Source of the DNA: Janthinobacterium sp. 17J80-10
Lineage (GTDB): Bacteria; Pseudomonadota; Gammaproteobacteria; Burkholderiales; Burkholderiaceae_D
DNA: 64,000 nucleotides
Direction: 5' to 3'
Assembly (NCBI RefSeq): GCF_004114795.1
Contig: NZ_CP035311.1
Location: 496,001-560,000, forward strand
Translations under genes and position numbers: made by a program
Notes under the pieces: generated by a model
Database searches by the model: none
What the model was told of the DNA's origin: nothing
Seen by the model: the letters and a program-made list of their open reading frames with translations, nothing else
In this document: in pieces, positions 8,835-17,545 of the stretch
How positions within the stretch are numbered: the stretch's first letter is position 1
Layout of the letters: each line of letters starts with the position of its first letter

Positions 8835-9875
8835 ATGCTTGCAACCTACCGCTGGCAACTCGGTGTATTTGCTCTCGCAACGCTCGCATTTGCCGTATTG
8901 CTGGCGAGCGGACTGCTGCAGTATGAAATATGGGGGCAAATCGATTATCTGCATCGCGCTGAAATCGATTTGACATCGACGGGCATGTACGCGCACTTGC
9001 CACGCTATATCGTCGTCTCGCCCAGTTACATCCTCGCAGACCTGCTCGACCTGGATGCCAATGCGGTATTCGGCTGGTATGTGTACTTGCTTGTCTGTGC
9101 GACTTCGTGGCTGTGGCTGCAACTCCGGATTGCCGTGGCGAGACGTCCGCCCATCCGCTACTACACCTTCCTTGTCCCGTTTCTACTCGCCATGGTGATC
9201 AACGGGCGGTTTGCTTTCGGCTTGTTTGGCCTCAGCCTGATTTTATTCATTCTTGTACGTGCTCGCCTGCATGGTTTCAGTTTATGGCAAGTGGCGGGCG
9301 CCATTGCCGGCTTGCTTTTCACAAGCGTGAGCTCTGGAATTTTCACCGTCGGGCTGGCCTTCTTGCTATTAACCGTCATGCAATTCATGCGTTTCGGAAA
9401 ATTTGCCGGCAGTCTCGGTATTCGAAAACTTTTCATTGGATTGGTTTGTGTTGCCGTCAGTATCCCATTGGCTGCCATGCTCTGGATTTTTCTGATGAAA
9501 AACATATCGTATTATGGTGAAGGCTTGGGAGGTATTGTTGACATGGTCAGCCATGGATTCGGATTGATCCTGAATCCCTATCCCGTGGTGGAACAATGCC
9601 TGGCCGATGACAACACCGGACTCGTCTGTCTTGCGGCGACAATGTTTGCCGGTTCCGGATATGTCACAACCATGATGGCCATATCACTGGTCAGCCTGGT
9701 GGTGGTCCTTGCATTCTGGCTGCGTCGTTCCAGCCTTATGCTTCTTGCGCGTCGAGGCGTTGGCCTGGCCTGCCTCGGCGGCGTATTCGGCCTGACGACA
9801 TTGCTGTCCGTATTGTTCATTTTGCCGGTCTGGATAAAGCAAAGCGAAACCAATCCGCAGCTCGCGGACGCGTAG
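8835..9875 (+). CDS. polytopic membrane protein of the glycan operon (possible polymerase)
   Basis: About 346 residues with nine or ten hydrophobic segments and no recognised motif. It has a periplasmic-looking loop after the first helix (about residues 30-60). Position between the phosphoglycosyl transferase and a glycosyltransferase suggests a Wzy-type polymerase or EpsG-like role, but this is inference from place and topology only. The ATG at 8835 is preceded by GAGG at 8825 and lies 8 bp after the previous stop; a longer frame from 8658 overlaps the transferase and is not credible. Confidence 0.7.
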   Translation: MLATYRWQLGVFALATLAFAVLLASGLLQYEIWGQIDYLHRAEIDLTSTGMYAHLPRYIVVSPSYILADLLDLDANAVFGWYVYLLVCATSWLWLQLRIAVARRPPIRYYTFLVPFLLAMVINGRFAFGLFGLSLILFILVRARLHGFSLWQVAGAIAGLLFTSVSSGIFTVGLAFLLLTVMQFMRFGKFAGSLGIRKLFIGLVCVAVSIPLAAMLWIFLMKNISYYGEGLGGIVDMVSHGFGLILNPYPVVEQCLADDNTGLVCLAATMFAGSGYVTTMMAISLVSLVVVLAFWLRRSSLMLLARRGVGLACLGGVFGLTTLLSVLFILPVWIKQSETNPQLADA

Positions 9876-9892
9876 TCAACTGGGCTGGATCC

Positions 9893-11116
9893 ATGGAAAA
9901 GAAAAAGATATTTTTTGTCGCATACGGTGCAGGTCATATTGGCATGCTCATTCCGGTAATTCATCAACTCCGGAAAGACGCTTCGCTCGATATCGTTGTC
10001 CTTGGACTGACGACCGCGCGCGACAAGCTGGAGGCCGCCGGCATACCTTATCTTGGTTATAGCGACCTGATAAAAGCGATGGATAACTACGCCCAGGTCA
10101 AAGCCTATGGCGAACGCCTGGTTGCCGCGCTGCCGGCGGGTACCGTTCCTGTTGAAGAATCTGTCGCCTACCTCGGAGCCAATTACGCGGAACTGGTGCA
10201 AGCCTTCGGTGAAGCCGCCGCCGCTGCGCGTTATCACTCCGAGGGGCGCCAGGCCTACTTGCCGGTTAATTTCATGAAGCGGGTCCTGGAAAAATATCAG
10301 CCCGATCTCGTGGTGGCAACGAACTCGCCGCGGACTGAAAGGGCTGCCATCGTGGCCGCCGGCGCACTGGCCATACCGGCACTTTGCCTGGTCGACCTGT
10401 TCGCCCTGCAGGAAGTCGCCTGGATCGGCGAACCCGGATACGCCGACAGGATATGTGTGCTGTCCCAGGCGGTGAAGGACATGTTTGTGGCGCATGGCCG
10501 GCAGGATTCCGAAGTTGTCGTAACCGGCAATCCGGCGTTTGATCCGCTTTCCGCCCCCGGCCTGGTAGGCGCGCGCGAATCAGTCAGGCAGGCCCATGGC
10601 TGGTCGGAGGATGACAAGGTGATCTTGTTCGCATCCCAGGTGGAGCCCTTGAAGCACCCCTTTAACGACCTAAAAGGCAATTCTGAATTGCCTCGGGACA
10701 TAGAAAGGGCGTTATGCCGCATCGTTGAAAAGCACAGCAACTATCGCTTGATCGTTCGCCATCACCCCAGCGAGACAGTCGAGCCTGCGGCGATGCCAGC
10801 GCGTGTGGAAATCGGCGACAAGTCGGAGAATCTTGCAGCGCTCTTGCACAGTGTCGACGTTGTCGTGGTCATGTCATCAACAGTAGGACTGGAAGCGGCA
10901 CTCATAGGCAAGCCGGTCGTTTCTGTCGACATGTCGGTTTTTACGCCAGACGCACCGTATGCGGAGATGGGTATTTCGCTGGGGGTCGGCAAGCTTGATG
11001 CACTGGAGGCTGCGGTGGACAAGGCGATAGCCGGTGGTGCACCGAACGGAGCCGTATGCGGGGATGGAAAAGCTACCGCGCGTATTGTCGCCGAGATCAA
11101 GGCGACGATCGCCTGA
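9893..11116 (+). CDS. GT-B fold glycosyltransferase-like protein
   Basis: A 407-residue protein. The N-terminus (KKIFFVAYGAGHIGMLIPVIHQL) is a Rossmann start typical of GT-B enzymes. A long linker region carries PDLVVATNSPRTERAAI. The C-terminal half (VILFASQVE, LIVRHHPSE, SVDVVVVMSSTVGLEAALIGKPVVSVDMS) matches the nucleotide-sugar side of the UDP-GlcNAc 2-epimerase/MurG-like/CDP-glycerol transferase group. Transfer of a sugar onto the lipid-linked glycan is the likely role; donor and acceptor cannot be assigned. It is the last gene of the forward block and converges on the aminotransferase gene 33 bp away. Confidence 0.72.
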   Translation: MEKKKIFFVAYGAGHIGMLIPVIHQLRKDASLDIVVLGLTTARDKLEAAGIPYLGYSDLIKAMDNYAQVKAYGERLVAALPAGTVPVEESVAYLGANYAELVQAFGEAAAAARYHSEGRQAYLPVNFMKRVLEKYQPDLVVATNSPRTERAAIVAAGALAIPALCLVDLFALQEVAWIGEPGYADRICVLSQAVKDMFVAHGRQDSEVVVTGNPAFDPLSAPGLVGARESVRQAHGWSEDDKVILFASQVEPLKHPFNDLKGNSELPRDIERALCRIVEKHSNYRLIVRHHPSETVEPAAMPARVEIGDKSENLAALLHSVDVVVVMSSTVGLEAALIGKPVVSVDMSVFTPDAPYAEMGISLGVGKLDALEAAVDKAIAGGAPNGAVCGDGKATARIVAEIKATIA

Positions 11117-11133
11117 GTAGCATGATCGTCGCC
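11101..11133. terminator. perfect hairpin between the two convergent glycan blocks
   Basis: GGCGACGATC (11101-11110) and GATCGTCGCC (11124-11133) form a perfect 10-bp stem with a 13-nt loop. The hairpin includes the stop codon of the glycosyltransferase gene and sits in the 33-bp space between convergent genes. No T-run follows on either strand, so classic intrinsic termination is uncertain. Confidence 0.45.
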
Positions 11134-11149
11134 CGTCGCTTGATACTGA

Positions 11150-12619
11150 TCAGCCCAGAATTGTCCTGATCGATTCGATGATGCGGTCCTGCTGCGCATC
11201 GGCCATGTTGGACCCGGACGGCAGACATATGCCATTTGCGAACAAATCGGCCGATACCGAGCGGTCGCCATGATCGAATGACAGGCACTGGCTAAAGACC
11301 GGCTGCATGTGCATTGGCTTCCAGACCGGCCTGGCCTCGATGTGGTCCCCCGCCAGCTTGCCGATGACCTCGCTGCTGGTGAGCGCGGACCTGGCCGGAT
11401 CCACCGTGCAGGCGGTCAGCCAGTGGGTGGAATAGCTCCACTGCGGTTCCGGCATCCATTGCAATTGCGGGCAATCTGCCAAGCCCTGGCGATAGCGGTC
11501 GTAGACGCGGCGGCGTGACGCCACACGTTCGTCGAGAACGCGGATCTGTCCACGCCCGACGCCAGCGAGGATATTGCTCATGCGGTAGTTGTAGCCGATG
11601 CGGGTATGTTCATAGTGCGGCGCCGGATCGCGCGCCTGGGTCGACAGGAAGCGCGCCTGGCGGATATAGTCTTCATTGTCCGACACCAGCATGCCGCCGC
11701 CGGAAGTGGTAATGATCTTGTTGCCGTTGAACGAATAGATGCCCATCACGCCGAAGCTGCCGCTGGCACGGCCCTTGTAGCGCGCGCCCAGCGATTCGGC
11801 GGCATCTTCCACCATGGGCACGCCATAGCGGTTGCAGAGCTCCATGATCGGGTCCATGTCGGCGCTTTGCCCATACAGGTTGACCACGATCACGGCCTTA
11901 GGCATCTTGCCAGCCTTAGCTGCATGCGCGAAAGCTTTTTCCAGCGCCACCGGCGACATGTTCCAGCTGTCCGGCTCCGAATCGATGAAGACTGGCTCGG
12001 CGCCCTGGTAGGCGATCGGGTTGGCGCTGGCGGAAAAGGTCAGGGATGCGCAAAACACCGTATCGCCGCGCTGCACGCCGAGGATGACCAGCGCCAGGTG
12101 AATCGCCGCGGTGCCTGATGCAAGTGCTGCGGCATGCCTGACACCCACATGGTCGGCGACTTCGCGCTCGAAAGCATCGACGTTCGGGCCGAGCGGGGCA
12201 ATCCAGTTGGTCTTGAATGCCTCGTCGACGAATTCCCGCTCCCAGGAACCCATGTGCGGGGTGGAAAGCAGTATTTGCTCATCGAGCTCCTTGCGCTCGA
12301 GTACTTTGATGACCAGCCCTTCTCCATCCAGCACAGGCAAATGGTTGATGGCTTTTTCATTCATCAACGCCAATGCTTCCTTTTGCGTATATCCGTCGCG
12401 TAAAACAATAGACTCGATCTTGGCCAGTGAGGCAAGGCTGTCTTGCATGTTGCACCCTTGCAGCAGCAAGCGGCGGATATCGCCGTCAGTGACGGTACGT
12501 TCAAAGGTGCCCTCGGCATTGAGCACCAGGAGCATGCCAAAGCCAGCCTTGTCGAGCTTTAACAAGGCATCATGGATGGTCGCCGTGCGGCGCACTGAAA
12601 TTGCTGAAATATCGATCAC
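11150..12619 (-). CDS. CBS-pair / DegT-DnrJ-EryC1 aminotransferase fusion (PglE/LegC-like)
   Basis: About 489 residues. Residues 1-115 form a CBS-domain pair (RTATIHDALLKLDKAGFGMLLVLN, TVTDGDIRRLLLQG, INHLPVLDGEGLVIKV), similar to the regulatory CBS pair of the PtmE nucleotidyltransferases of legionaminate loci. The rest is a full PLP aminotransferase of the DegT/DnrJ/EryC1 family: LASGTAAIHLAL, VEDAAESLGARYKG, and the Schiff-base lysine region SFNGNKIITTSGGGM. It probably aminates the UDP-4-keto sugar made by the gene at 1995. A GTG at 12619 starts the protein exactly where PtmE-type CBS pairs begin and leaves 13 bp after the PglD-like stop; ATGs at 12664 and 12688 would overlap that gene. 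Confidence 0.85.
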   Translation of the reverse strand: MIDISAISVRRTATIHDALLKLDKAGFGMLLVLNAEGTFERTVTDGDIRRLLLQGCNMQDSLASLAKIESIVLRDGYTQKEALALMNEKAINHLPVLDGEGLVIKVLERKELDEQILLSTPHMGSWEREFVDEAFKTNWIAPLGPNVDAFEREVADHVGVRHAAALASGTAAIHLALVILGVQRGDTVFCASLTFSASANPIAYQGAEPVFIDSEPDSWNMSPVALEKAFAHAAKAGKMPKAVIVVNLYGQSADMDPIMELCNRYGVPMVEDAAESLGARYKGRASGSFGVMGIYSFNGNKIITTSGGGMLVSDNEDYIRQARFLSTQARDPAPHYEHTRIGYNYRMSNILAGVGRGQIRVLDERVASRRRVYDRYRQGLADCPQLQWMPEPQWSYSTHWLTACTVDPARSALTSSEVIGKLAGDHIEARPVWKPMHMQPVFSQCLSFDHGDRSVSADLFANGICLPSGSNMADAQQDRIIESIRTILG

Positions 12620-12632
12620 TTGTATTGCTCGC

Positions 12633-13256
12633 TTATCTAAATTTACGTGCGGGAACGCCGACATGAACGCTGCCTGGCGCCAGATCATGCAACACGACTG
12701 CCCCGGCGCCGACGACGCAGTCGTCGCCTATCGTTACGCCAGGAAGAATGTTGGCCCCGGCCCCGATCAGAACGCGCGACCCGATGCGGACGCCGCCAGC
12801 AAGTGTTGCGCCGGGGGCGATATGGGAAAAGGCGGCAACCTGGCAGTCATGGTCGACGACGGCGCCGTGGTTCACAATGCATCCCGCGCCAAGATTGGCG
12901 TCCGGCCCCAGCACTGCGTTGGCGGCGACAAAAGCGCCATCACCGATGCTGGCGCTTGCGGCGATGCAGGCGCGGGGGTGCACTACCGAAACAAGCCGCA
13001 GGCCCAGCCCGGCCAGGTATTCCGTGACCCGCGCGCGGACGGCATTGTCGCCAATGGCGACATGGAATGCGCCGACGCCTTCCAGCGCGCTGTTGAGCGG
13101 CGTGATGACACGGTGGCCCAATAGCACCTGACCCAGTTTGCGGCCATCGTCATCGGCAACCACCAATTCGCCGGGGAGCGCCGCGCTGCGCATGGCATCG
13201 ATGACGACCTTGGCATGTCCTCCGGCGCCGGCGACCAATACTTTGTCAGACATCAT
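12633..13256 (-). CDS. sialic-acid-locus O/N-acetyltransferase, PglD/NeuD/LegH type
   Basis: A 207-residue protein. An N-terminal Rossmann-like subdomain (VLVAGAGGHAKVVIDAMR) for UDP-sugar binding is followed by a left-handed beta-helix of hexapeptide repeats (IGDGAFVAANAVLGPDANLGAGC, IGSRVLIGAGANILPGVTIGDDCVVGAGAVV). Family knowledge: PglD N-acetylates the 4-amino group of UDP-2-acetamido-4-amino-4,6-dideoxyglucose with acetyl-CoA, giving UDP-diacetylbacillosamine. The likely catalytic His is in VNHGAVVDHD. It lies between the NeuC-like gene (6 bp upstream) and the aminotransferase in a tight operon. Confidence 0.88.
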   Translation of the reverse strand: MMSDKVLVAGAGGHAKVVIDAMRSAALPGELVVADDDGRKLGQVLLGHRVITPLNSALEGVGAFHVAIGDNAVRARVTEYLAGLGLRLVSVVHPRACIAASASIGDGAFVAANAVLGPDANLGAGCIVNHGAVVDHDCQVAAFSHIAPGATLAGGVRIGSRVLIGAGANILPGVTIGDDCVVGAGAVVLHDLAPGSVHVGVPARKFR

Positions 13257-13262
13257 GGCGTA

Positions 13263-14405
13263 TCAATAAGTATTGCATTTGAGCAGAATCGCATCGGTCA
13301 GCGGCAGCGTGGCCAGATAATCCGTGATCCTCTCGCCGGCATGCCCGTCGCCATAGCAATTCATCGGCGCGTAGCGGCCTTTCTGGAGGGCGTCAGCCAG
13401 CGCCGCATGCACGCTTGGCTGTTCAGGCATCGTATCCGTCACATTCAGGTTGCGCTGACGAAGATTTTGCCGGATCCCGATGTTAATCACCGGCGTTCCG
13501 AACGTCGCTGCTTCGATAATGCCGCTGCTGGAATTTCCGACCATGATATCGCAATTGGCCATCCAGGAAACAAAGCGGGCGCGTGGCAGGTGCGTCAACA
13601 GCCGCACGCGGGCATGGTCGCGAAATTGTTCCAGCGCGCCGCGGACGGCCTCGCTGCCGGCGTCCGAATTCGGCATTAGGGCGACGACCTGCATGCCTTC
13701 GTCAAGCATGGCCTGCAGGAGTATGCGTGCGTGAGACCCGGCCTGCGCAGCTTCCTGCAATACCGGATGGAACATGAACAGGCCGATGCGCTGTTGCGGG
13801 TCAAAGCCAAGCTCGCTACAAAGCGTTGCCTTCGATAACCCCGCCAGTTCATGCAAGCCATCAAGGCCCGGGGCGCCAGTCACGAAAACATTCTCGGCCC
13901 GCTCTCCCATGCGCACCAGGCGCTCGCGTGCCTCGTCGGTTGCGACGAAGTGCAGATGGGACAGCTTGGAAATCGCATGACGGACAGGCTCATCGACGGT
14001 GCCGGAGCGCTCGCCGCCATGGATATGCGCCACATGAATGTTCAGATGGATGGCCGCCAGGGCTGCAGCCAGCATTTCGCCGCGGTCGCCCAGCAACAGG
14101 ACGACTTCCGGTTTCAGTCGCTCGAACTCGTCAACGAAGCCGGCAAGCATTTTGCCGATATTGCGTGCCATGGCCGCGCCGGTAGAGTCGGAAACATCCA
14201 CCGGGACTTTTGCAGAAACCGGCAGGCCGGCGGCGACGATGTCGTCGGCAGTATTTCCATGCAAGGTGGATAGGTGCATGCCGGTGACGACGATACTCAG
14301 TTCCAGCGCGGCGTGTGCCTGAATGCGGGCCAAGGTTGCCTGCATCAGGCCGAAATCCGCCCGCGTCCCGCTGACGTAGCAGATGCGCCGTTTGCCGGCA
14401 CTCAT
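13263..14405 (-). CDS. hydrolysing UDP-sugar 2-epimerase, NeuC/LegG type
   Basis: About 380 residues. The start RRICYVSGTRADFGLMQATL and the later motifs LLLGDRGEMLAAALAA, IHGGERSGTVDEPVRHAISKLSHLHF, FMFHPV and VGNSSSGIIEAATFGTPVINIGIRQ are typical of the NeuC branch. In Legionella the NeuC homologue hydrolyses UDP-diacetylbacillosamine with C2 inversion, giving 2,4-diacetamido-2,4,6-trideoxymannose. Given the PglF-PglE-PglD set here, the same substrate is expected rather than UDP-GlcNAc. The ATG at 14405 overlaps the NeuB stop as ATGA; an ATG at 14420 would lie inside that gene. Confidence 0.9.
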   Translation of the reverse strand: MSAGKRRICYVSGTRADFGLMQATLARIQAHAALELSIVVTGMHLSTLHGNTADDIVAAGLPVSAKVPVDVSDSTGAAMARNIGKMLAGFVDEFERLKPEVVLLLGDRGEMLAAALAAIHLNIHVAHIHGGERSGTVDEPVRHAISKLSHLHFVATDEARERLVRMGERAENVFVTGAPGLDGLHELAGLSKATLCSELGFDPQQRIGLFMFHPVLQEAAQAGSHARILLQAMLDEGMQVVALMPNSDAGSEAVRGALEQFRDHARVRLLTHLPRARFVSWMANCDIMVGNSSSGIIEAATFGTPVINIGIRQNLRQRNLNVTDTMPEQPSVHAALADALQKGRYAPMNCYGDGHAGERITDYLATLPLTDAILLKCNTY

Positions 14406-15433
14406 CCGAGATCGCTCCATGTCAGTGTGGTGCCGGCCGGCAGGTCGCGCGCTGCCGTCTTGCCGATCGCCAGCGGCACTTCTTTCGGCGCGATGCCGGT
14501 GCCCGGCCGCAGCAGTGCGACGTCGTCGCGCGTCAGGGTTTGCCCCCGGCTGACCTGGCGCACGGTGGTCAGGCTGCGCCGGACCAGCGTGCGTACCGGC
14601 AATTCGCTTGCCATCGGCTCTTTTTTGTCTGAACCGAGCGCGCGTTCAACGTCACGGATTTGCCGGATCATCGCGGCCAGCTCGCCTGGCTCCAGCGATG
14701 CCTTGTGGTCAGGGCCGGGCAGGTTGCGGTCGACGGTAAAGTGTTTTTCGATAGTGGTCGCCCCCATCGCCACAGCGGCTACGGACACCAGCGTGCCTGC
14801 AGTATGGTCCGAGTACCCCACCGGCAAACCGGTTTCACGGTGAATGGTCTGCATTGCCCGCAGGTTGACGTCATCCACTGCGGCCGGGTAATTTGACGTG
14901 CAATGCAAGATGGTCAGGAACGCATCGAGCGCGCCCTGGTAACCGAGGCGCTGGCGCTCTGCCCGCACGACTTCCACGGCTTCCTGCACTTCCTGCAGAT
15001 TTGCCATGCCGGTGGAGATGATCATCGGCACATTCTTGGCCGCGAGGTAGGCAAGGAAAGGGTGGTTGGTGATTTCGCCGGATGGCACCTTGATGCGTTT
15101 CATTCCCAGAGCCACAAGGAAATCCGCCGCTTCTTCGTCGAAGGGCGTCGACATGAATTCTATCCCTGTTTCATCGCAACGCTGGATCAAACGGCGATGC
15201 AATGCTTCCGACATTTCCAGTTGCTTCAGCATGTCGAACTGGTCGCCCGCGCCAGTTTCGCGCTTTTGATACTCCGCCTTTTCTGCGCCAGGACGCACCA
15301 GCTTTTCTGCAGTAAAAGTCTGGAATTTGATGGCATCGGCACCGCATTCGGCGGCGATATCCACCAATTGCAGGGCCAGATCGTCGTTGCCGTTGTGGTT
15401 GACGCCAGCCTCGGCGATGATAAAAGTCTTCAT
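14402..15433 (-). CDS. nonulosonate synthase, NeuB/LegI type
   Basis: 343 residues, starting at MKTFIIAEAGVNHNGNDD, the normal NeuB N-terminus; in-frame codons upstream to 15664 belong to a shadow of the NeuA gene. The TIM barrel carries GADAIKFQTF, PSGEITNHPFL, ISTGMANLQEV, LHCTSNYPA, GYSDHTAGTLVSVAAVAMGATTIEKHFT and DHKASLEPGEL. A C-terminal antifreeze-like SAF domain follows (VSRGQTLTRDDVALLRPGTGI). It condenses the 2,4-diacetamido-6-deoxymannose with phosphoenolpyruvate to a legionaminic-acid-type C9 sugar. Translationally coupled on both sides by ATGA overlaps. Confidence 0.92.
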   Translation of the reverse strand: MKTFIIAEAGVNHNGNDDLALQLVDIAAECGADAIKFQTFTAEKLVRPGAEKAEYQKRETGAGDQFDMLKQLEMSEALHRRLIQRCDETGIEFMSTPFDEEAADFLVALGMKRIKVPSGEITNHPFLAYLAAKNVPMIISTGMANLQEVQEAVEVVRAERQRLGYQGALDAFLTILHCTSNYPAAVDDVNLRAMQTIHRETGLPVGYSDHTAGTLVSVAAVAMGATTIEKHFTVDRNLPGPDHKASLEPGELAAMIRQIRDVERALGSDKKEPMASELPVRTLVRRSLTTVRQVSRGQTLTRDDVALLRPGTGIAPKEVPLAIGKTAARDLPAGTTLTWSDLG

Positions 15434-16131
15434 GGTTTTTCCTGGAAATATTGAATCGCCTGCTCCGCGACCAGCCAGTCGAATTCGGTATCGATATCCA
15501 GATTGTCGAGCGGCGCGTCCATCACTACGCCGGCGGTTGCGGCCGGCATGAATGTATTCATCTTTTGCAGCACGTCCGCTTTGATCAGGTAAAGCGCGCC
15601 GTTGACGACCAGTGCCGGCTCCAGATCCTGGGCCCTGAGTGAAGCAGGCCGTTCGGCGATCCATGGCGTCAGCGCGTGCGAGGGTGCCATCCTGAAAGTC
15701 AGATGCGGGTGCGCCGGCGCCGGGCCGACACCAATCGCGGCATCGTGTCCTTCATCAAGAAGCAGGCGCCGTGCTTCATCCCAGTGCTTGCGGGCGCGTA
15801 CAGGGGTCGTGGGTTGCAGCAGCGCGATCAGATCGAAGTGCTCCCCCTGGGACGCCTTCCATTCCAGCAAGTCGAGCACGACGCTGATGGAGCTTGCCTC
15901 ATCGGTTGCCAGATGCGACGGCCGCAGCCGCTGTACAGTTTGGCCGGCAGCAGCGCAGCATTGCGCGATCTCGGCGCTGTCGGTACTGACTTCGATGGCC
16001 GAGAACCATGTCATGCCGGCGGCGAAATCAATCGACCAGTGGATCAACGGCTTGCCATGCAAGGGGCGTATGTTCTTGCCTGGCAGTCGCTTCGATCCTC
16101 CGCGCGCAGGGATAATCGCCAGCGTGCGCAT
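15430..16131 (-). CDS. CMP-nonulosonate cytidylyltransferase, NeuA/LegF type
   Basis: 233 residues. Signature IIPARGGSKRLPGKNIRPLHGKPLIHWSI is the nucleotide-binding P-loop-like start of acylneuraminate cytidylyltransferases. LLQPTTPVR and the C-terminal LDNLDIDTEFDWLVAEQ complete the family pattern. It activates the nonulosonate with CTP before transfer to the glycan. The ATG overlaps the HisH stop by one base, and the stop overlaps the NeuB ATG. Confidence 0.92.
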   Translation of the reverse strand: MRTLAIIPARGGSKRLPGKNIRPLHGKPLIHWSIDFAAGMTWFSAIEVSTDSAEIAQCCAAAGQTVQRLRPSHLATDEASSISVVLDLLEWKASQGEHFDLIALLQPTTPVRARKHWDEARRLLLDEGHDAAIGVGPAPAHPHLTFRMAPSHALTPWIAERPASLRAQDLEPALVVNGALYLIKADVLQKMNTFMPAATAGVVMDAPLDNLDIDTEFDWLVAEQAIQYFQEKP

Positions 16132-16778
16132 TAAAGTTCGATGAATCTGCGGGTGATGGCCAGCCCGATCTCGCCGCTGCGCTCTGGGTGAAACTGGGTT
16201 GCCATCAGGTTGTTGCGCTGTACTGCAGCACAGAGTCGGTGTCCGCCGTAGACGGTATCCGCCAGCCTGTCCTGGTCATTTGCGGGCGTTGCCGCATACG
16301 AGTGCACGAAGTAGACGGCGGGTGTCTGACCTGCAAAATCTCGCAGGAGGGTGCTGTCCCAGCTGCGGCCATTTTCCGGCTGGACCAGATGATTCCAGCC
16401 GATGTGCGGCACGCGTTGCGTTTCGCCGGTTGTGGTCTTGCCAGGCACTGCGCGCACGCGACCCGGCAGAATGCCCAGCCCGTCATGCTCGCCGAATTCC
16501 TCGCTGGTCTCGAACAGCATTTGCATGCCAACGCAGATCCCCAGCATGGGACGCTGGGTATCGACATAACGGCGGATTGCATCCGCAAAGCCACGATTTT
16601 CCAATTCATGCATGCATGCGCTGAATGCGCCAACGCCCGGCACCACCAGCTTTTCGGCATTCAGCACCGCAGCCGGATCTTCCGTGATCGTGACTTCTGC
16701 GCCACAATGTTCAAAGGCGCGTGCGACGTTCAGGAGGTTGCACATCCCGTAGTCAATCAAGGTAATTTTCGTCGACAT
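16131..16778 (-). CDS. HisH-like glutaminase subunit (HisH2) of the sugar amidotransferase
   Basis: 215 residues, class I glutamine amidotransferase. The catalytic Cys lies in MLGICVGMQMLFE and the His/Glu pair in TQFHPERSGEIG. In Pseudomonas (wbpG-hisH2-hisF2) and Legionella/Campylobacter-type loci, such copies feed ammonia to a WbpG/PseA amidotransferase rather than to histidine biosynthesis. The neighbours here are exactly a HisF copy and a WbpG/PseA homologue, and no other his gene is near. The pair probably forms an ammonia channel like HisHF. Confidence 0.88.
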   Translation of the reverse strand: MSTKITLIDYGMCNLLNVARAFEHCGAEVTITEDPAAVLNAEKLVVPGVGAFSACMHELENRGFADAIRRYVDTQRPMLGICVGMQMLFETSEEFGEHDGLGILPGRVRAVPGKTTTGETQRVPHIGWNHLVQPENGRSWDSTLLRDFAGQTPAVYFVHSYAATPANDQDRLADTVYGGHRLCAAVQRNNLMATQFHPERSGEIGLAITRRFIEL

Positions 16779-16780
16779 TT

Positions 16781-17542
16781 TCAGATTTTTCGAACTGCCA
16801 GATTTGCATCCAGAGCCGCCTGGCGCAACTGTTGCAAGGTGGTGCGTCCATAGTGCAGCACGTCGGCCATGGCGATGGCGTCGGCACAGCCGACCTTCGC
16901 GGCTGCCACCATGTCGTCAGCACTGCCCATGCCGCCGCTGGCGATGACTGGAACGGAAACCGCTGCGCTGACCGCCTTGACCAGGTCGATGTCGAAACCC
17001 TTGCGGGTTCCCTCGCGGTCCACGGAAGTCACCAGTACTTCGCCGGCGCCAAGTTCTACCCCGCGTTGCACCCATTCGATCACGTCGCGTCCGGTTTTCT
17101 CCCGGCCGTTGTCGGTATAGGCTTCCCATTTACCAGGGGCAATCTGTTTGGCCTCGATCGACAGCACCATGGCTTGCGAACCGAAGCGGTGCGCAACGTC
17201 GGAGATCAACTCCGGCCGTGCGATTGCCGCGGTATTGATGGCGACCTTGTCCGCGCCGGAGCGCAGCAGATGGCGCGCATCGTCGACCGATCGGATGCCG
17301 CCGCCGACCGTGATGGGAATGTAGACGTTGTCGGCAGCGCGGCGAATGATATCGCTCAGGTTGTTACGGCCGTACAGGCTGGCGACGATATCCATGTAGA
17401 TCAGTTCGTCGGCGCCGGCCTGGTAATAACGGATGGCGAACTCCTGCGGGTCGCCCACCACACGCAGGCCTTCCAGATGGATGCCCTTGATGAGGTTGGG
17501 ACCCTTGATGTCCAGCCGCGGAATTAAACGTACATTGCTCAT
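16781..17542 (-). CDS. HisF-like cyclase-subunit homologue (HisF2)
   Basis: 253 residues, HisF TIM barrel. Seen: IPRLDIKGPNLIKGIHLEGLRVVGDP (the LDxK of HisF with a changed second half), PITVGGGIRSVDDARHLLRSGADKVAINTAA, GAGEVLVTSVDREGTRKGFD and PVIASGGMGSADDM. The first phosphate-loop region differs from housekeeping HisF (KDGRVVKG), fitting specialisation for glycan amidation. It lies 2 bp from hisH2 and 3 bp from the PseA/WbpG-like gene, consistent with a single complex. Confidence 0.87.
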   Translation of the reverse strand: MSNVRLIPRLDIKGPNLIKGIHLEGLRVVGDPQEFAIRYYQAGADELIYMDIVASLYGRNNLSDIIRRAADNVYIPITVGGGIRSVDDARHLLRSGADKVAINTAAIARPELISDVAHRFGSQAMVLSIEAKQIAPGKWEAYTDNGREKTGRDVIEWVQRGVELGAGEVLVTSVDREGTRKGFDIDLVKAVSAAVSVPVIASGGMGSADDMVAAAKVGCADAIAMADVLHYGRTTLQQLRQAALDANLAVRKI

Positions 17543-17545
17543 TGT

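Noticed and set aside
12620-12688. ATG starts at 12664 or 12688 for the CBS-aminotransferase
   Set aside because: They overlap the acetyltransferase gene and add residues absent from CBS-pair proteins; the GTG at 12619 fits better.
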